From DATLFQ01 sp035540915 (lineage in GTDB: Bacteria; Actinomycetota; Acidimicrobiia; Acidimicrobiales; GCA-2861595): 23,927 nucleotides of DNA. A program made the translations under genes and the position numbers. The notes under the pieces are model-generated. The model ran no database searches and was not told where the DNA came from. It saw only the letters and a program-made list of their open reading frames with translations. Location: the NCBI GenBank assembly GCA_035540915.1, contig DATLFQ010000211.1:1-23927 (forward strand), given 5' to 3'. The first letter of the stretch is position 1; each line of letters begins with the position of its first letter. Positions 1 to 7,193 of this stretch are shown in pieces.

Positions 1-542
1 AACGGGTTGAACAGGCTCAGCGACAGGGTGGCGTCCTTGGCCGTGGAGCCATCCGCCAGGTACCACCGGTCCGAGGCCGACGACGCGCACGGCGTCACCT
101 CTGAATCGCGGGGTCCTCCGACCACCAGCTCGGCCGCCACCTGGCCGGCGTCGAGGTCAACGACCGCCGCCAGCGGCCCGGCGGCCAGGTCGGTGAGCTG
201 GAGTGAGCTGGAACCCTGCGCCGGCACGGCCACCGACGCGCCGACGGGCGGCCCCCCGGTGCTCATCACCGAGACGCGCCCGGAGACATCCGTCGAGCCG
301 GTGTTCGCCAGGACCAGCGTGGCCGGCGCACCCGTGGCCCCCGCGCAATACCAGGTCGACGACAACGAGCCGGCCGGCGCGGCCGTCGGCATCAGGCGCC
401 GTCCGGTGGCGACCTCGGTCGCCTCGCGGTCCGGGCGCGTCGCCCGGTCCACCAGCCCGCCGCCCACCAGGAGGGCGCCCAGCACCGCCAGCGCCGGCAG
501 CCGGCTCCCGGCTGCGCCTCGGCTCGGCGCCCGGGCGCTCAT
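1..542 (-). CDS. Probable DUF5719-type secreted/anchored protein (N-terminal part, cut by window edge)
   Basis: The first about 180 residues of a minus-strand protein lie here; the C-terminus is outside the window. It starts at ATG 542, and its first bases overlap the TGA of the upstream GT2 gene (ATGA), so the two are probably translationally coupled. Residues about 10-25 form a hydrophobic helix (ALAVLGALLVGGGLV) after a basic start, consistent with a signal peptide or membrane anchor. The rest is Ala/Val/Gly/Ser-rich and beta-like, with two Trp-Tyr motifs (SSTWYCAGAT and DRWYLADGST) that I associate with the actinobacterial DUF5719 family, often found beside a large GT2 membrane protein. 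The family has no established enzymatic role that I know of. Location outside the membrane and a role in envelope glycan assembly are inferences from context. The family call is from memory and moderately sure; the reading frame is secure. Confidence 0.7.
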   Translation of the reverse strand, partial: MSARAPSRGAAGSRLPALAVLGALLVGGGLVDRATRPDREATEVATGRRLMPTAAPAGSLSSTWYCAGATGAPATLVLANTGSTDVSGRVSVMSTGGPPVGASVAVPAQGSSSLQLTDLAAGPLAAVVDLDAGQVAAELVVGGPRDSEVTPCASSASDRWYLADGSTAKDATLSLSLFNP

Positions 543-3500
543 GCCGCGCCCGATCGGCGCCGCCCGGCCACCAGCCACCGCACGGCCAGCGCCCAGAGCG
601 CCATCTGGCCAGCCAGCGCCGCGTAGTGCAGGGGCGAGGTGCGATAGCGCAGCGCCGCCGGGCCGGTGCCCGGGACGGTGAACCCGTTGGCCCACCCGAA
701 CGCCGTGGAGCGGGCCGCCGTCCGGCCCTCGACCGACAGCTGCCAGCGTGACGACGACGTCTCGGCCAGAAGTACCTCGTCGCCCTGTTGCAGCGGCCCG
801 GTGAAGCGGTTACGGGCCACTTCGCGCGGGAGCACGGCCTCGGACCCGGCCAGCTCGGTCGTGCGGGCGTTGGCCAGCCCCGACTCCCGGCTGGCGGCGG
901 CGGCGTCGGCGGCCAGGCGGGCCCGCCCGGGCGCCCACGCCGCGTTCTCCCAGATGAGGGCGCCCTCGCCGCTGGGCAGCTTGCGCAGATCGACCTGCGC
1001 GTCGAGGGCGCGCGGCAGCTCGGCCGGTGGCGGCCGGTCCCGGAGGCGCGACTCGCCCGGCGCCGCCCGCAGCGGGACGACCAGGTAGCGGATGGCGGTC
1101 GGGCCGAGCAGGTGGCCCAGGTGGGTGGTCCCGCCGTCGCTGGCGACCCGGAGGGCGTCGCCCACCAGATCGGTCCCTCCGCTCGAGCCGCCGGGCCACA
1201 GCGAGCGGACGTCGGGCGGCCCCCCCCGGGAGGTGGCGTACCCGACGCCGTCGCGCAACCGGTAGCTCCCCAGCGGGAGCGCCTGGGGGTCGCCGAGCCA
1301 CAGGACCCGGAACGCCCCTTCCCCTTGTTTTGCCGACATCCACGAGAGGAGGCCGGCGAAGTCGGTCCGGGGCATGTGCCACCGGCCCCCGAACGCCGCA
1401 CCGGTGACCGGCAGCGCTCCGAGCACCAGGAGCACCGCGGCCGCGCTGGGGACCAGCTGGCGCCAGCCGAAGCGGTAGCCGCGAAGGTCGACCTCGACCG
1501 CCACCACCCCGAGGGCAGCCGACAGCGCCAGGGCGACGGCCGCCGGCGCCAGCAGCACCTCGGGGCTGGGGACACCGATCTCCAGCCAGCCCCGACCGCC
1601 CGCCCAGGCCACGCCGACCCCGACCAGGACCACCGTCCAGGACCGCACCGCCCACGCCAGGCGCCAGCCCCGCCCCACCAGCAGAGCCAGGGCGGCGACG
1701 GTAGGCAGCGCCCAGCCGAGCGGCGGCGCCCCGAGGGGCCCGGTCTCGAAGCGCAGGAGTGCCCCCACGCCGAGCCCGCGGGCCTCGGGCGACCCGGCCC
1801 CGGTGAGGGCCGACAGGCTGCCCCCGGGCAGGAAGAACTCCGAGGACCACGGGAGCAGCAGCACCACCGCCACGCCCGCGGCGGCCGCGCCTAGGGCCCA
1901 GCTCCGCAGCCCGGCCCAGATCCCGCTCGACAGGAGCCCGCCCAGGGCGAGGCCGGCCCCCAGCAGCAGGATCATCAGTACCACCGCCGGGGCGAGGGCG
2001 GCTGCGATCGCCACCAGGAGGCCGAGCATCACGGCGTCTCGGACCAGCGGCCGGTCGCCGTCGCTACTGCTGCCGAAGGGCGCCATGCCGCCGACCCGCA
2101 GCACCCGGGCCATGGCCCACGGGGCCAGCGCGTAGGCGGCCAGCCCGCCCAGCCGCCCGTTGGCGAGAGCGTTGTAGGGCAGGGGCAGGGCGACGTAGGT
2201 CACGAGCGCGGCCAGGCTGGCCCGTCCCGACCCCAGGGGGCGGGCCAGGCGGTAGGCGCCCACGGCGCCGAGCGGGATGGCGCCGAGGACGATCACCGTC
2301 CGCAGCAGCGCCGTGGCGCCGCCGGTCAGCAGGCTGCCGATCCCGAGCAGCGCCAGCCCGGGCGGCGCCGGCCCGGATGAGCCGAGCCCCGTCGGCCGCC
2401 ACCCGGTCATGAGCGAGGAGAAGAACGCGCTGGGCCCACCGGGGAACGGCGCCAGCTCGTGGATGGCGGGCAGTCGGCCGGTGAGAAGGTGGCGACTCCC
2501 CCCCAGGATCACCAGCACCACGCCGGCCATGACGGCCATGGTCAGTCGTGTGCCCGGGCCGGTGTGCTCGGCGGCCGCCGCCCGCCAGGCGAGGGCCTCC
2601 TCGGTGCGCCGCCGGATGCGCTGGCTGGCCAGCTGGCCGCGGACGAAGCCGCTGAAGCGGGCGCTGCCGGGTGCCTGCAGCCGCCGCACCTCGGCGTCGC
2701 TCACCCGGCGGCCGTCCCTCACCCTGCGCCGCGCGGCCCGGATGTCGCCCAGCTGGCGCAGGTTCCACGTCCACGCCCGCGCCGTGTCGCCGGCGGTGCG
2801 GGTGTGGCCGGACACGACGCCGAAGACGATCTCGGCGGCGGCCAGGAGCGCAACCTGGGGCAGCACCCGCAGGAGGTGCCATGGCCCGTAGCAGGTGAGG
2901 ACGGCCCGGAGCCGATGGCGCAACTGCAGCGGGCGGACCTCGGCCCGCAGCTCGGGGGAGTCGGGAGACCCGGGCGGCGGGCGGCCCGGCTCCAGGGCCC
3001 GCTGCCCGTTGGACATGGCCTCCAGGTGGCGGGCCCGCGCCTGGGGCGCGACCACCACCCGCGCCCCGGAGATCTGAGCTCGCCACGACAGGTCGAGGTC
3101 CTCGCCGAACAGCCTCATCCCTGGGTCGAAACCGCCGAGATCGGCGAACAGGTCGGCTCGCACCAGGGTGCAGCCGCCCGGGGCCACGAAGACGTCGCGC
3201 ACGCCGTCGTGCTGGCCCTGGTCGAAGTCGCCGCGGTCGACCAGCGGCGCCGGCGCGCCGCTCTTGTCGGCGCCGATGCCGACCTGGAGCAGCCGGCGGG
3301 GGTTGTCCCAGTCCACCAGCTTGGGGGCGACCACACCGGCATTGGACCGGAACGCCTCCTCGACCATCAGCTGCACGGCGTCCGGCTCGGGGGCCACGTC
3401 GTCGTGGCACAGCAGGTAGTGCGACGCCCCCTCCACGAGGTGGATCACCTCGTTGGCGGCCCGGGCGAACCCGACGTTGTCGGGCAACCTCCGTACGTAG

Positions 3501-3685
3501 GCGCCGGGCAGGACGGCGGCCACCCGCGGCGTGGGGTCCACGGCGCTGCCGCTGTCGACCACCAGCACGGAGAGATTGCGATAGGTCTGGCCCGCGAGGG
3601 CCTCCAGCGTCTCCTCCAGCCAGGGCCCGGAGTCGTTGGTGACCACCACGGCGACCACCGGGGGCACCTGCTCGGCCGGATCCAT
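539..3685 (-). CDS. GT2 glycosyltransferase fused to a large polytopic membrane region
   Basis: A 1048-residue protein. Residues 1-230 are a GT-A, family 2 glycosyltransferase: VVAVVVTNDSG near the start, an Asp-Asp pair (CHDDVAPEPDA, about 95-96) in the place of the DXD motif, and the GEDLDLSWR acidic motif at about 194-202. A hydrophobic stretch follows at about 270-292, then many transmembrane segments between about 380 and 770. Next comes a soluble, probably extracytoplasmic part (about 770-1010, with FRVLWLGDP), and a last helix before the basic C-terminus. I chose ATG 3685 because the GT2 fold begins at once after it; an upstream in-frame ATG at 3763 would add 26 unlikely residues and overlap the opposite-strand gene. 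A TAGTGT box ends 10 bases before this ATG. The N-terminal domain should use an NDP-sugar in the cytoplasm. The membrane part could be a GT-C-like enzyme or an export/polymerising module; this is inference. The gene is coupled to the DUF5719-like gene downstream. Confidence 0.88.
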   Translation of the reverse strand: MDPAEQVPPVVAVVVTNDSGPWLEETLEALAGQTYRNLSVLVVDSGSAVDPTPRVAAVLPGAYVRRLPDNVGFARAANEVIHLVEGASHYLLCHDDVAPEPDAVQLMVEEAFRSNAGVVAPKLVDWDNPRRLLQVGIGADKSGAPAPLVDRGDFDQGQHDGVRDVFVAPGGCTLVRADLFADLGGFDPGMRLFGEDLDLSWRAQISGARVVVAPQARARHLEAMSNGQRALEPGRPPPGSPDSPELRAEVRPLQLRHRLRAVLTCYGPWHLLRVLPQVALLAAAEIVFGVVSGHTRTAGDTARAWTWNLRQLGDIRAARRRVRDGRRVSDAEVRRLQAPGSARFSGFVRGQLASQRIRRRTEEALAWRAAAAEHTGPGTRLTMAVMAGVVLVILGGSRHLLTGRLPAIHELAPFPGGPSAFFSSLMTGWRPTGLGSSGPAPPGLALLGIGSLLTGGATALLRTVIVLGAIPLGAVGAYRLARPLGSGRASLAALVTYVALPLPYNALANGRLGGLAAYALAPWAMARVLRVGGMAPFGSSSDGDRPLVRDAVMLGLLVAIAAALAPAVVLMILLLGAGLALGGLLSSGIWAGLRSWALGAAAAGVAVVLLLPWSSEFFLPGGSLSALTGAGSPEARGLGVGALLRFETGPLGAPPLGWALPTVAALALLVGRGWRLAWAVRSWTVVLVGVGVAWAGGRGWLEIGVPSPEVLLAPAAVALALSAALGVVAVEVDLRGYRFGWRQLVPSAAAVLLVLGALPVTGAAFGGRWHMPRTDFAGLLSWMSAKQGEGAFRVLWLGDPQALPLGSYRLRDGVGYATSRGGPPDVRSLWPGGSSGGTDLVGDALRVASDGGTTHLGHLLGPTAIRYLVVPLRAAPGESRLRDRPPPAELPRALDAQVDLRKLPSGEGALIWENAAWAPGRARLAADAAAASRESGLANARTTELAGSEAVLPREVARNRFTGPLQQGDEVLLAETSSSRWQLSVEGRTAARSTAFGWANGFTVPGTGPAALRYRTSPLHYAALAGQMALWALAVRWLVAGRRRSGAA

Positions 3686-3736
3686 CAGATGGGGCACACT
3701 ACAGCCGGCCCCCTGCGTAACCTGGGCACCGGTCCC

Positions 3737-3916
3737 ATGCCCGACGCCCGCTCCGCGCTGCACGCCGCCGTCAGGGATGCGGCCTACACGACGGTCGGCT
3801 TCGCCGTCCTCGGCTTGCAGCGGGTCCAGGTGCAGCGCCGCGAGCTCGAGCGCTGGCTGCGCCAGGTGCGCGACGAGGTCACCCGCTGCGGGGCACCCTC
3901 GTCAACCGCCAAGTGA
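3737..3916 (+). CDS. Small protein of unknown function (59 aa)
   Basis: An ATG-started ORF (MPDARSALHAAVRDAAYTTV...) that ends at TGA 3916. It has a short apolar segment (AAYTTVGFAVLGLQ) followed by a strongly basic amphipathic helix (RVQVQRRELERWLRQ). It lies alone on the plus strand, divergent from the big GT2 gene (51-base gap) and convergent with the rmd-like gene, overlapping its stop by 15 bases. A TAACCT box lies 13 bases upstream of the ATG; no Shine-Dalgarno is visible. The helix-turn-basic-helix pattern recalls short conserved actinobacterial proteins, but I cannot name the family. It could be a real small membrane-surface protein. The alternative is a chance high-GC ORF, so confidence is only moderate. 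Confidence 0.5.
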   Translation: MPDARSALHAAVRDAAYTTVGFAVLGLQRVQVQRRELERWLRQVRDEVTRCGAPSSTAK

Positions 3917-4792
3917 GGCGAGCACCGCGCGGAGCGTGTCGTCGAGGGGGATGGCCGGCGCCCACCCGGTGGCCGCGCGCAACATCGACGGATCGCCCCG
4001 CAGGACGGGCACCTCGACCGCCCGTACGAGCGCCGGGTCGGCCTCGGCAGTCATCTCGGCGCCGGTGAGCGCCAGCAGCCGGTCCAGCACCTCCCCCACC
4101 GCAAGGTCCCGCCCCGAGCACACGTTGTAGGTGGCGCCGGGCTGGCCGGCGGTCGCCAGCAGCCGGTAGGCCCGCACGATGTCGCGCACGTCGGTGAGAT
4201 CGCGGCGGGGTTCGAGGTTGCCCACTCCGATGGTCCGGGTCCCGTTGCGCCGGGCGGCCAGGATGCGGGTGGCCAGCCCGGGGACCATGAAGGCCGGATC
4301 CTGGCCGGGGCCGATGTGGTTGAACGGCCGGGCGACCACCACGGGCGTGCCGTGGCCCAGGTTGGCTTGCAGCGCGAGGACTTCTGCCGCCGCCTTGCTG
4401 GCTGCGTAGGGCGAGACCGGTCGCACCGGTACCTGTTCTGTGAGGGGCAGCTGCTCGGGGCGCACGGTCCCGTAGACCTCGGCCGAGCTGACGACCACAA
4501 CCCGGGGCGGTGTCGCGCAGCGGCGGGCCGCCTCCAGCACGTTGAGCGTGCCGCCGGCGTTGACGCGGAGGAACTCGGCCGGCTCCTGCCACGACCGCCC
4601 CACGTGGGCCAGGCCGGCCAGGTGGTAGACGACCTCGGGTTCGGCGTCGGTGACGGCGGCGGCGACGGCCGCCTCGTCGGTGACGTCCATCTCCTCGCCG
4701 GTGGGGGCGACGACGTCGTCGCCCTCCGCGTCCAGGTGCCGGCGCAGCCACGTCCCGACGAACCCGTGCCCGCCGGTGACGAAGGCCCTCAC
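3902..4792 (-). CDS. rmd: GDP-6-deoxy-D-mannose (GDP-4-keto-6-deoxymannose) reductase-like SDR
   Basis: A 296-residue extended short-chain dehydrogenase. The NAD(P) motif GGHGFVG is at residues 7-13. SSAEVYG (102-108) supplies the catalytic Ser, and Y129-x3-K133 (YAASK) completes the triad. The C-terminal pattern YNVCSGRDLAVGEVLD, then PVLRGDPSMLRAATGWAP, is what I know from GDP-6-deoxy-D-mannose reductases (Rmd), which reduce GDP-4-keto-6-deoxymannose to GDP-D-rhamnose; NAD-dependent 4-epimerase is the alternative. It starts at GTG 4792, which overlaps the TGA of the GT4 gene upstream (GTGA). The start sequence GTGAGGGC is shared with the galE-like and manB genes of this window. No GDP-mannose 4,6-dehydratase, which would make its substrate, is in the window. 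The cytoplasmic product would feed the neighbouring GT4 enzymes. Family secure; exact substrate likely but unproven. Confidence 0.8.
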   Translation of the reverse strand: MRAFVTGGHGFVGTWLRRHLDAEGDDVVAPTGEEMDVTDEAAVAAAVTDAEPEVVYHLAGLAHVGRSWQEPAEFLRVNAGGTLNVLEAARRCATPPRVVVVSSAEVYGTVRPEQLPLTEQVPVRPVSPYAASKAAAEVLALQANLGHGTPVVVARPFNHIGPGQDPAFMVPGLATRILAARRNGTRTIGVGNLEPRRDLTDVRDIVRAYRLLATAGQPGATYNVCSGRDLAVGEVLDRLLALTGAEMTAEADPALVRAVEVPVLRGDPSMLRAATGWAPAIPLDDTLRAVLASLGG

Positions 4793-5958
4793 GTGGCGCG
4801 GCCCTTGGCGGCGACGGCCCGATACAGCTCGACGTGGGCCGAGGCGCTGGCCGGCCAGGTGTAGCGGGCGGCGATGGCCAGGCCGCGGCGGCGGCGGACG
4901 TCGAGGCTGGCGTCGCCCCGCACCAGCATGTCGAGGGCGCCGGCCAGGGCGGCGGCGTCGCCGGGCGGGAAGAGGAGGGCGGCGCCGCCGGCCACCTCCT
5001 CCATGGCAGAGCCCTTCGTCGTGACGAGCGGCGCCCCGCAGGCCAGGGCCTCCAGGGCGGGGATGCCGAACCCCTCCTCCAGGGACGGGTAGGCGACCGC
5101 GGCCGCCTGGCGCAGCAGGGCGGGCACCACCTCGTCGGGGACGTAGCCGGGTCGCAGCACCCGGTCCCCGTGGGTCGCCGAGGCGATGGCCGCCTCCACC
5201 GCCTCGGTCCCCCACCCGCCGGTACCGGCCAGCACCAGCAGCAGGTCCCCGTGCGCGGCGGCCACGCGGTCGAACGCCCGCACCAGCGTGGGCACGTCCT
5301 TGCGCGGTTCCAGCGTGCCGACGAACCCCACGTAGGGCCGTCGCACGCCGAGGGCAGCCAGGGTCGCCTCGTCGTCGGCGGCCGGAACCTGCTCGGCCGG
5401 CCGGAACCGGTCCAGGGCCACGCCGTGGGGGATGACCCGCATGTCGCCGCGGTAGCCGCACACCCGGGCCAGCCGCCGCGCCGTCGCCTCGCTGACGCAC
5501 ACGAGGCCCTCGGCGTGGCGCGCCGCGACCCGGATGGCCCGGCGGAACACCGCCACCTTGGAGCGTTGGTGCCACTCGGGGTGGTCGTAGAAGGTGAGGT
5601 CGTGGACCGTCACCACCCGGGGGACGTCGGCCGACTCGGGCATCGTGTAGTGGGGCGAGTGGTGGACGTCGACGGCCAGGCGGCTCAGCAGCTGGGGCAG
5701 GCGCGCCTGCTCCCAGGCCAGGCGCAGGGGGCGCGGGCGGGGCACCTCGGCATGGACGGTCACGGCCGGCCCCATCGCCGTCCACCGGTCCTCGTCGCCG
5801 GCGCGAGCGATGAGGTGCAGCACCAGGTCGTCCCGGCTGGCCAGCGTGGCCACCAGGTCCAAGGTGTAGCGGCCGGCTCCGGCCGGCTCCGACGGCACCG
5901 CACTGACGTCGACGGACACCCTCAGGGCGCCGTTCGACCGCCCGCCTCCCACCGTCAC
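4789..5958 (-). CDS. GT4 family glycosyltransferase (third of three in the tandem)
   Basis: About 389 residues with a GT-B, family 4 layout. The N-terminal domain has VSVDVSAVPSEPAGAGRY and VVTVHDLTFYDHPEWH. The C-terminal nucleotide-sugar domain has FVGTLEPRKDVPTLV, then PSLEEGFGIPALEALACGAP, which carries the EGFGxPxxEAxxxG motif of retaining GT4 enzymes. It probably transfers a sugar such as mannose or rhamnose to a cytoplasmic, lipid-linked glycan; donor and acceptor are unknown. The start is uncertain. GTG 5958 is chosen because the conserved part begins about 12 residues later. ATG 5994 would add a Gly/Ala/Pro-rich leader translated from a perfect GC hairpin, and GTG 5952 is also possible. 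None has a good ribosome-binding site. It is separated from the upstream GT4 gene by 91 bases with two inverted repeats, and its stop overlaps the rmd-like start. Confidence 0.87.
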   Translation of the reverse strand: MTVGGGRSNGALRVSVDVSAVPSEPAGAGRYTLDLVATLASRDDLVLHLIARAGDEDRWTAMGPAVTVHAEVPRPRPLRLAWEQARLPQLLSRLAVDVHHSPHYTMPESADVPRVVTVHDLTFYDHPEWHQRSKVAVFRRAIRVAARHAEGLVCVSEATARRLARVCGYRGDMRVIPHGVALDRFRPAEQVPAADDEATLAALGVRRPYVGFVGTLEPRKDVPTLVRAFDRVAAAHGDLLLVLAGTGGWGTEAVEAAIASATHGDRVLRPGYVPDEVVPALLRQAAAVAYPSLEEGFGIPALEALACGAPLVTTKGSAMEEVAGGAALLFPPGDAAALAGALDMLVRGDASLDVRRRRGLAIAARYTWPASASAHVELYRAVAAKGRAT

Positions 5959-6049
5959 AGCGCCACCGCCGGGGGCTGCGCCCCCGGACCCCATCGCCGG
6001 GCGGCGAGCTGGCGCCCGCCGCCCGGGCTGCTCGCTCGCTGCGCTCGCG
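5959..6049 (-). repeat. Intergenic region with two perfect inverted repeats
   Basis: This 91-base gap between two GT4 genes holds two GC-only stem-loops. The first has 10-base arms at 5997-6006 and 6017-6026 (CCGGGCGGCG / CGCCGCCCGG) with a 10-base loop. The second has 8-base arms at 5969-5976 and 5980-5987 (CCGGGGGC / GCCCCCGG) with a 3-base loop. On the plus strand, CTCGC-type short direct repeats lie at 6030-6049. No T-tract follows either stem, so they could be factor-dependent terminators, attenuators or mRNA-processing structures. The second stem sits directly upstream of the chosen GTG start of the next gene and may limit its translation. Confidence 0.6.
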
Positions 6050-7111
6050 TCACAGCGACTTCCACAGATCGAGGTGGGCGGCGGCGGCGGCGGCCCAGGT
6101 GAACGGCCGGGCCCGGTCGCGGCCGGCCTCGGCCAACTCGGCCCGCCGCCGGTCGTCGGTGGCCGCGCCGACCAGCGCAGTGGCGATGGCGCCGATGTCG
6201 AGCGGGTCCACCACCCAGGCGGCCTCGCCGGTGCTGGGCATGGGGCTGGCAACCACGGGGGCGCCCGCCGCCATGGCCTCCACGGCCGGCAGGCCGAAGC
6301 CCTCCAGCAGGGGAACGAAGGCCAGGCATCGGGCGCCCGCGTACAGGGCGGCCAGCACGCCGCCCTGTACCTCGCCGGCCAGGACCACCCCCTCGGGCAA
6401 CGGCGGGCCGCCCCGGCCCAGCAGCACGCCGCCCCACCCGACCGGGCCCACCACCACCAGCGGCCAGGGCTCGGGCAGCCGGGCCCTGGCCCGGCCGTAC
6501 GCCTCCAGCAACCGGGGCAGGTTCTTGCGCGGCTCGCGTGTGCCGACCGTCAGCAGGTACGGGCCGGTCACGCCCAGGCCGGCGAGGACCTCTGCCGCCG
6601 CTGCATCGTCGGCCGGCGGGAGGTGGTCGCACCCGTACATGGGGACGGGCACCTCGACCCGGCGTGCGCCGGCCTCGATCAGCCGGTCGGCGGTCGACGA
6701 GGTCGGGCTCACCAGGGCGTCGGCCCGCTCGACGGCCCGGCGCAGGGCGGCGTCGTGCCACCGCCGGCCACGGGGTGGGAATGCCTCTGGCAGCGCCCGC
6801 CAGGCCAGGTCGTGCACGGCGACGGCCAGGGGGGCGGCGGTCGAGGGCGGTGCGGCCAGGGACGCGCCGTGGACCACGTCGAACCCGGTCCGGGGCGCAG
6901 GGACCAGCCCGTGGTCCCAGGCCCGCGTGAGGACGGCGCCGGGCAGTTTCGAGCGCACCATCTCGGCGCCGTCCACCGCGGCGAGCCCGCGGCCGCCGAC
7001 GAGGGACACCTCGGCACCACCGTCGAGCCCGGCAACCAGGCCGCGCACATAGGTGCCGATGCCGCCGGGAGCGGGCCGGGCCAGCTGCTCGGCGACGAGG
7101 AGGACCCGCAT
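6050..7111 (-). CDS. GT4 family glycosyltransferase (second of three in the tandem)
   Basis: A 353-residue GT-B enzyme. The N-terminus RVLLVAEQL, then GGIGTYVRGLVAGL, is the usual acceptor-side Gly-rich start. VAVHDLAWRALPEAF, LLTVGTREPRKNLPRL and PLLEGFGLPAVEAMAAGAP mark the GT4 family. It has the same order of motifs as the two GT4 genes on either side but is clearly diverged, so it is probably an old duplicate with its own linkage specificity. It likely works in the cytoplasm on an envelope glycan. ATG 7111 is the first residue of the canonical MRVLLV start. A loose purine run (GGCAGGA) lies about 10 bases upstream. The gene begins 66 bases after the stop of the upstream GT4 gene, and the repeat element at 7158-7193 lies in that gap. 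Confidence 0.9.
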   Translation of the reverse strand: MRVLLVAEQLARPAPGGIGTYVRGLVAGLDGGAEVSLVGGRGLAAVDGAEMVRSKLPGAVLTRAWDHGLVPAPRTGFDVVHGASLAAPPSTAAPLAVAVHDLAWRALPEAFPPRGRRWHDAALRRAVERADALVSPTSSTADRLIEAGARRVEVPVPMYGCDHLPPADDAAAAEVLAGLGVTGPYLLTVGTREPRKNLPRLLEAYGRARARLPEPWPLVVVGPVGWGGVLLGRGGPPLPEGVVLAGEVQGGVLAALYAGARCLAFVPLLEGFGLPAVEAMAAGAPVVASPMPSTGEAAWVVDPLDIGAIATALVGAATDDRRRAELAEAGRDRARPFTWAAAAAAHLDLWKSL

Positions 7112-7157
7112 GCAGAGGGCATCCTGCCCGATGCGGGCGCCGACCGGCCCGCTGGGT

Positions 7158-7193
7158 GACCGGAACCGCCCCGTGGCCTACGCGGTTCGGGAC
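7158..7193 (-). repeat. 3'-end hairpin-like element, copy A
   Basis: Read on the plus strand, this 36-base stretch is GACCGGAACCGCCCC followed by GTGGCCTACGCGGTTCGGGAC. The last 19 bases closely match 10016-10034 (opposite strand) and the segment at 10391-10410. Read in the direction of the GT4 gene, it covers that gene's last codons (Ser-Arg-Thr-Ala-stop) and the following 20 bases. GAACCGC and GCGGTTC can pair as a 7-base stem. It probably acts as a terminator or mRNA 3' end; this is inference. Confidence 0.6.

Noticed and set aside
2459..3916. Long plus-strand open frame (485 codons) opposite the large GT2 gene
   Set aside because: Only the last 59 codons look like a protein. The rest is composition-biased Gly/Pro/Arg/His sequence opposite a strongly supported gene, a usual effect of high GC.
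6030..6049. CTCGC-type short repeats as a CRISPR or origin-like array
   Set aside because: The units are only a few bases, not regularly spaced, and such GC runs are common in high-GC genomes.
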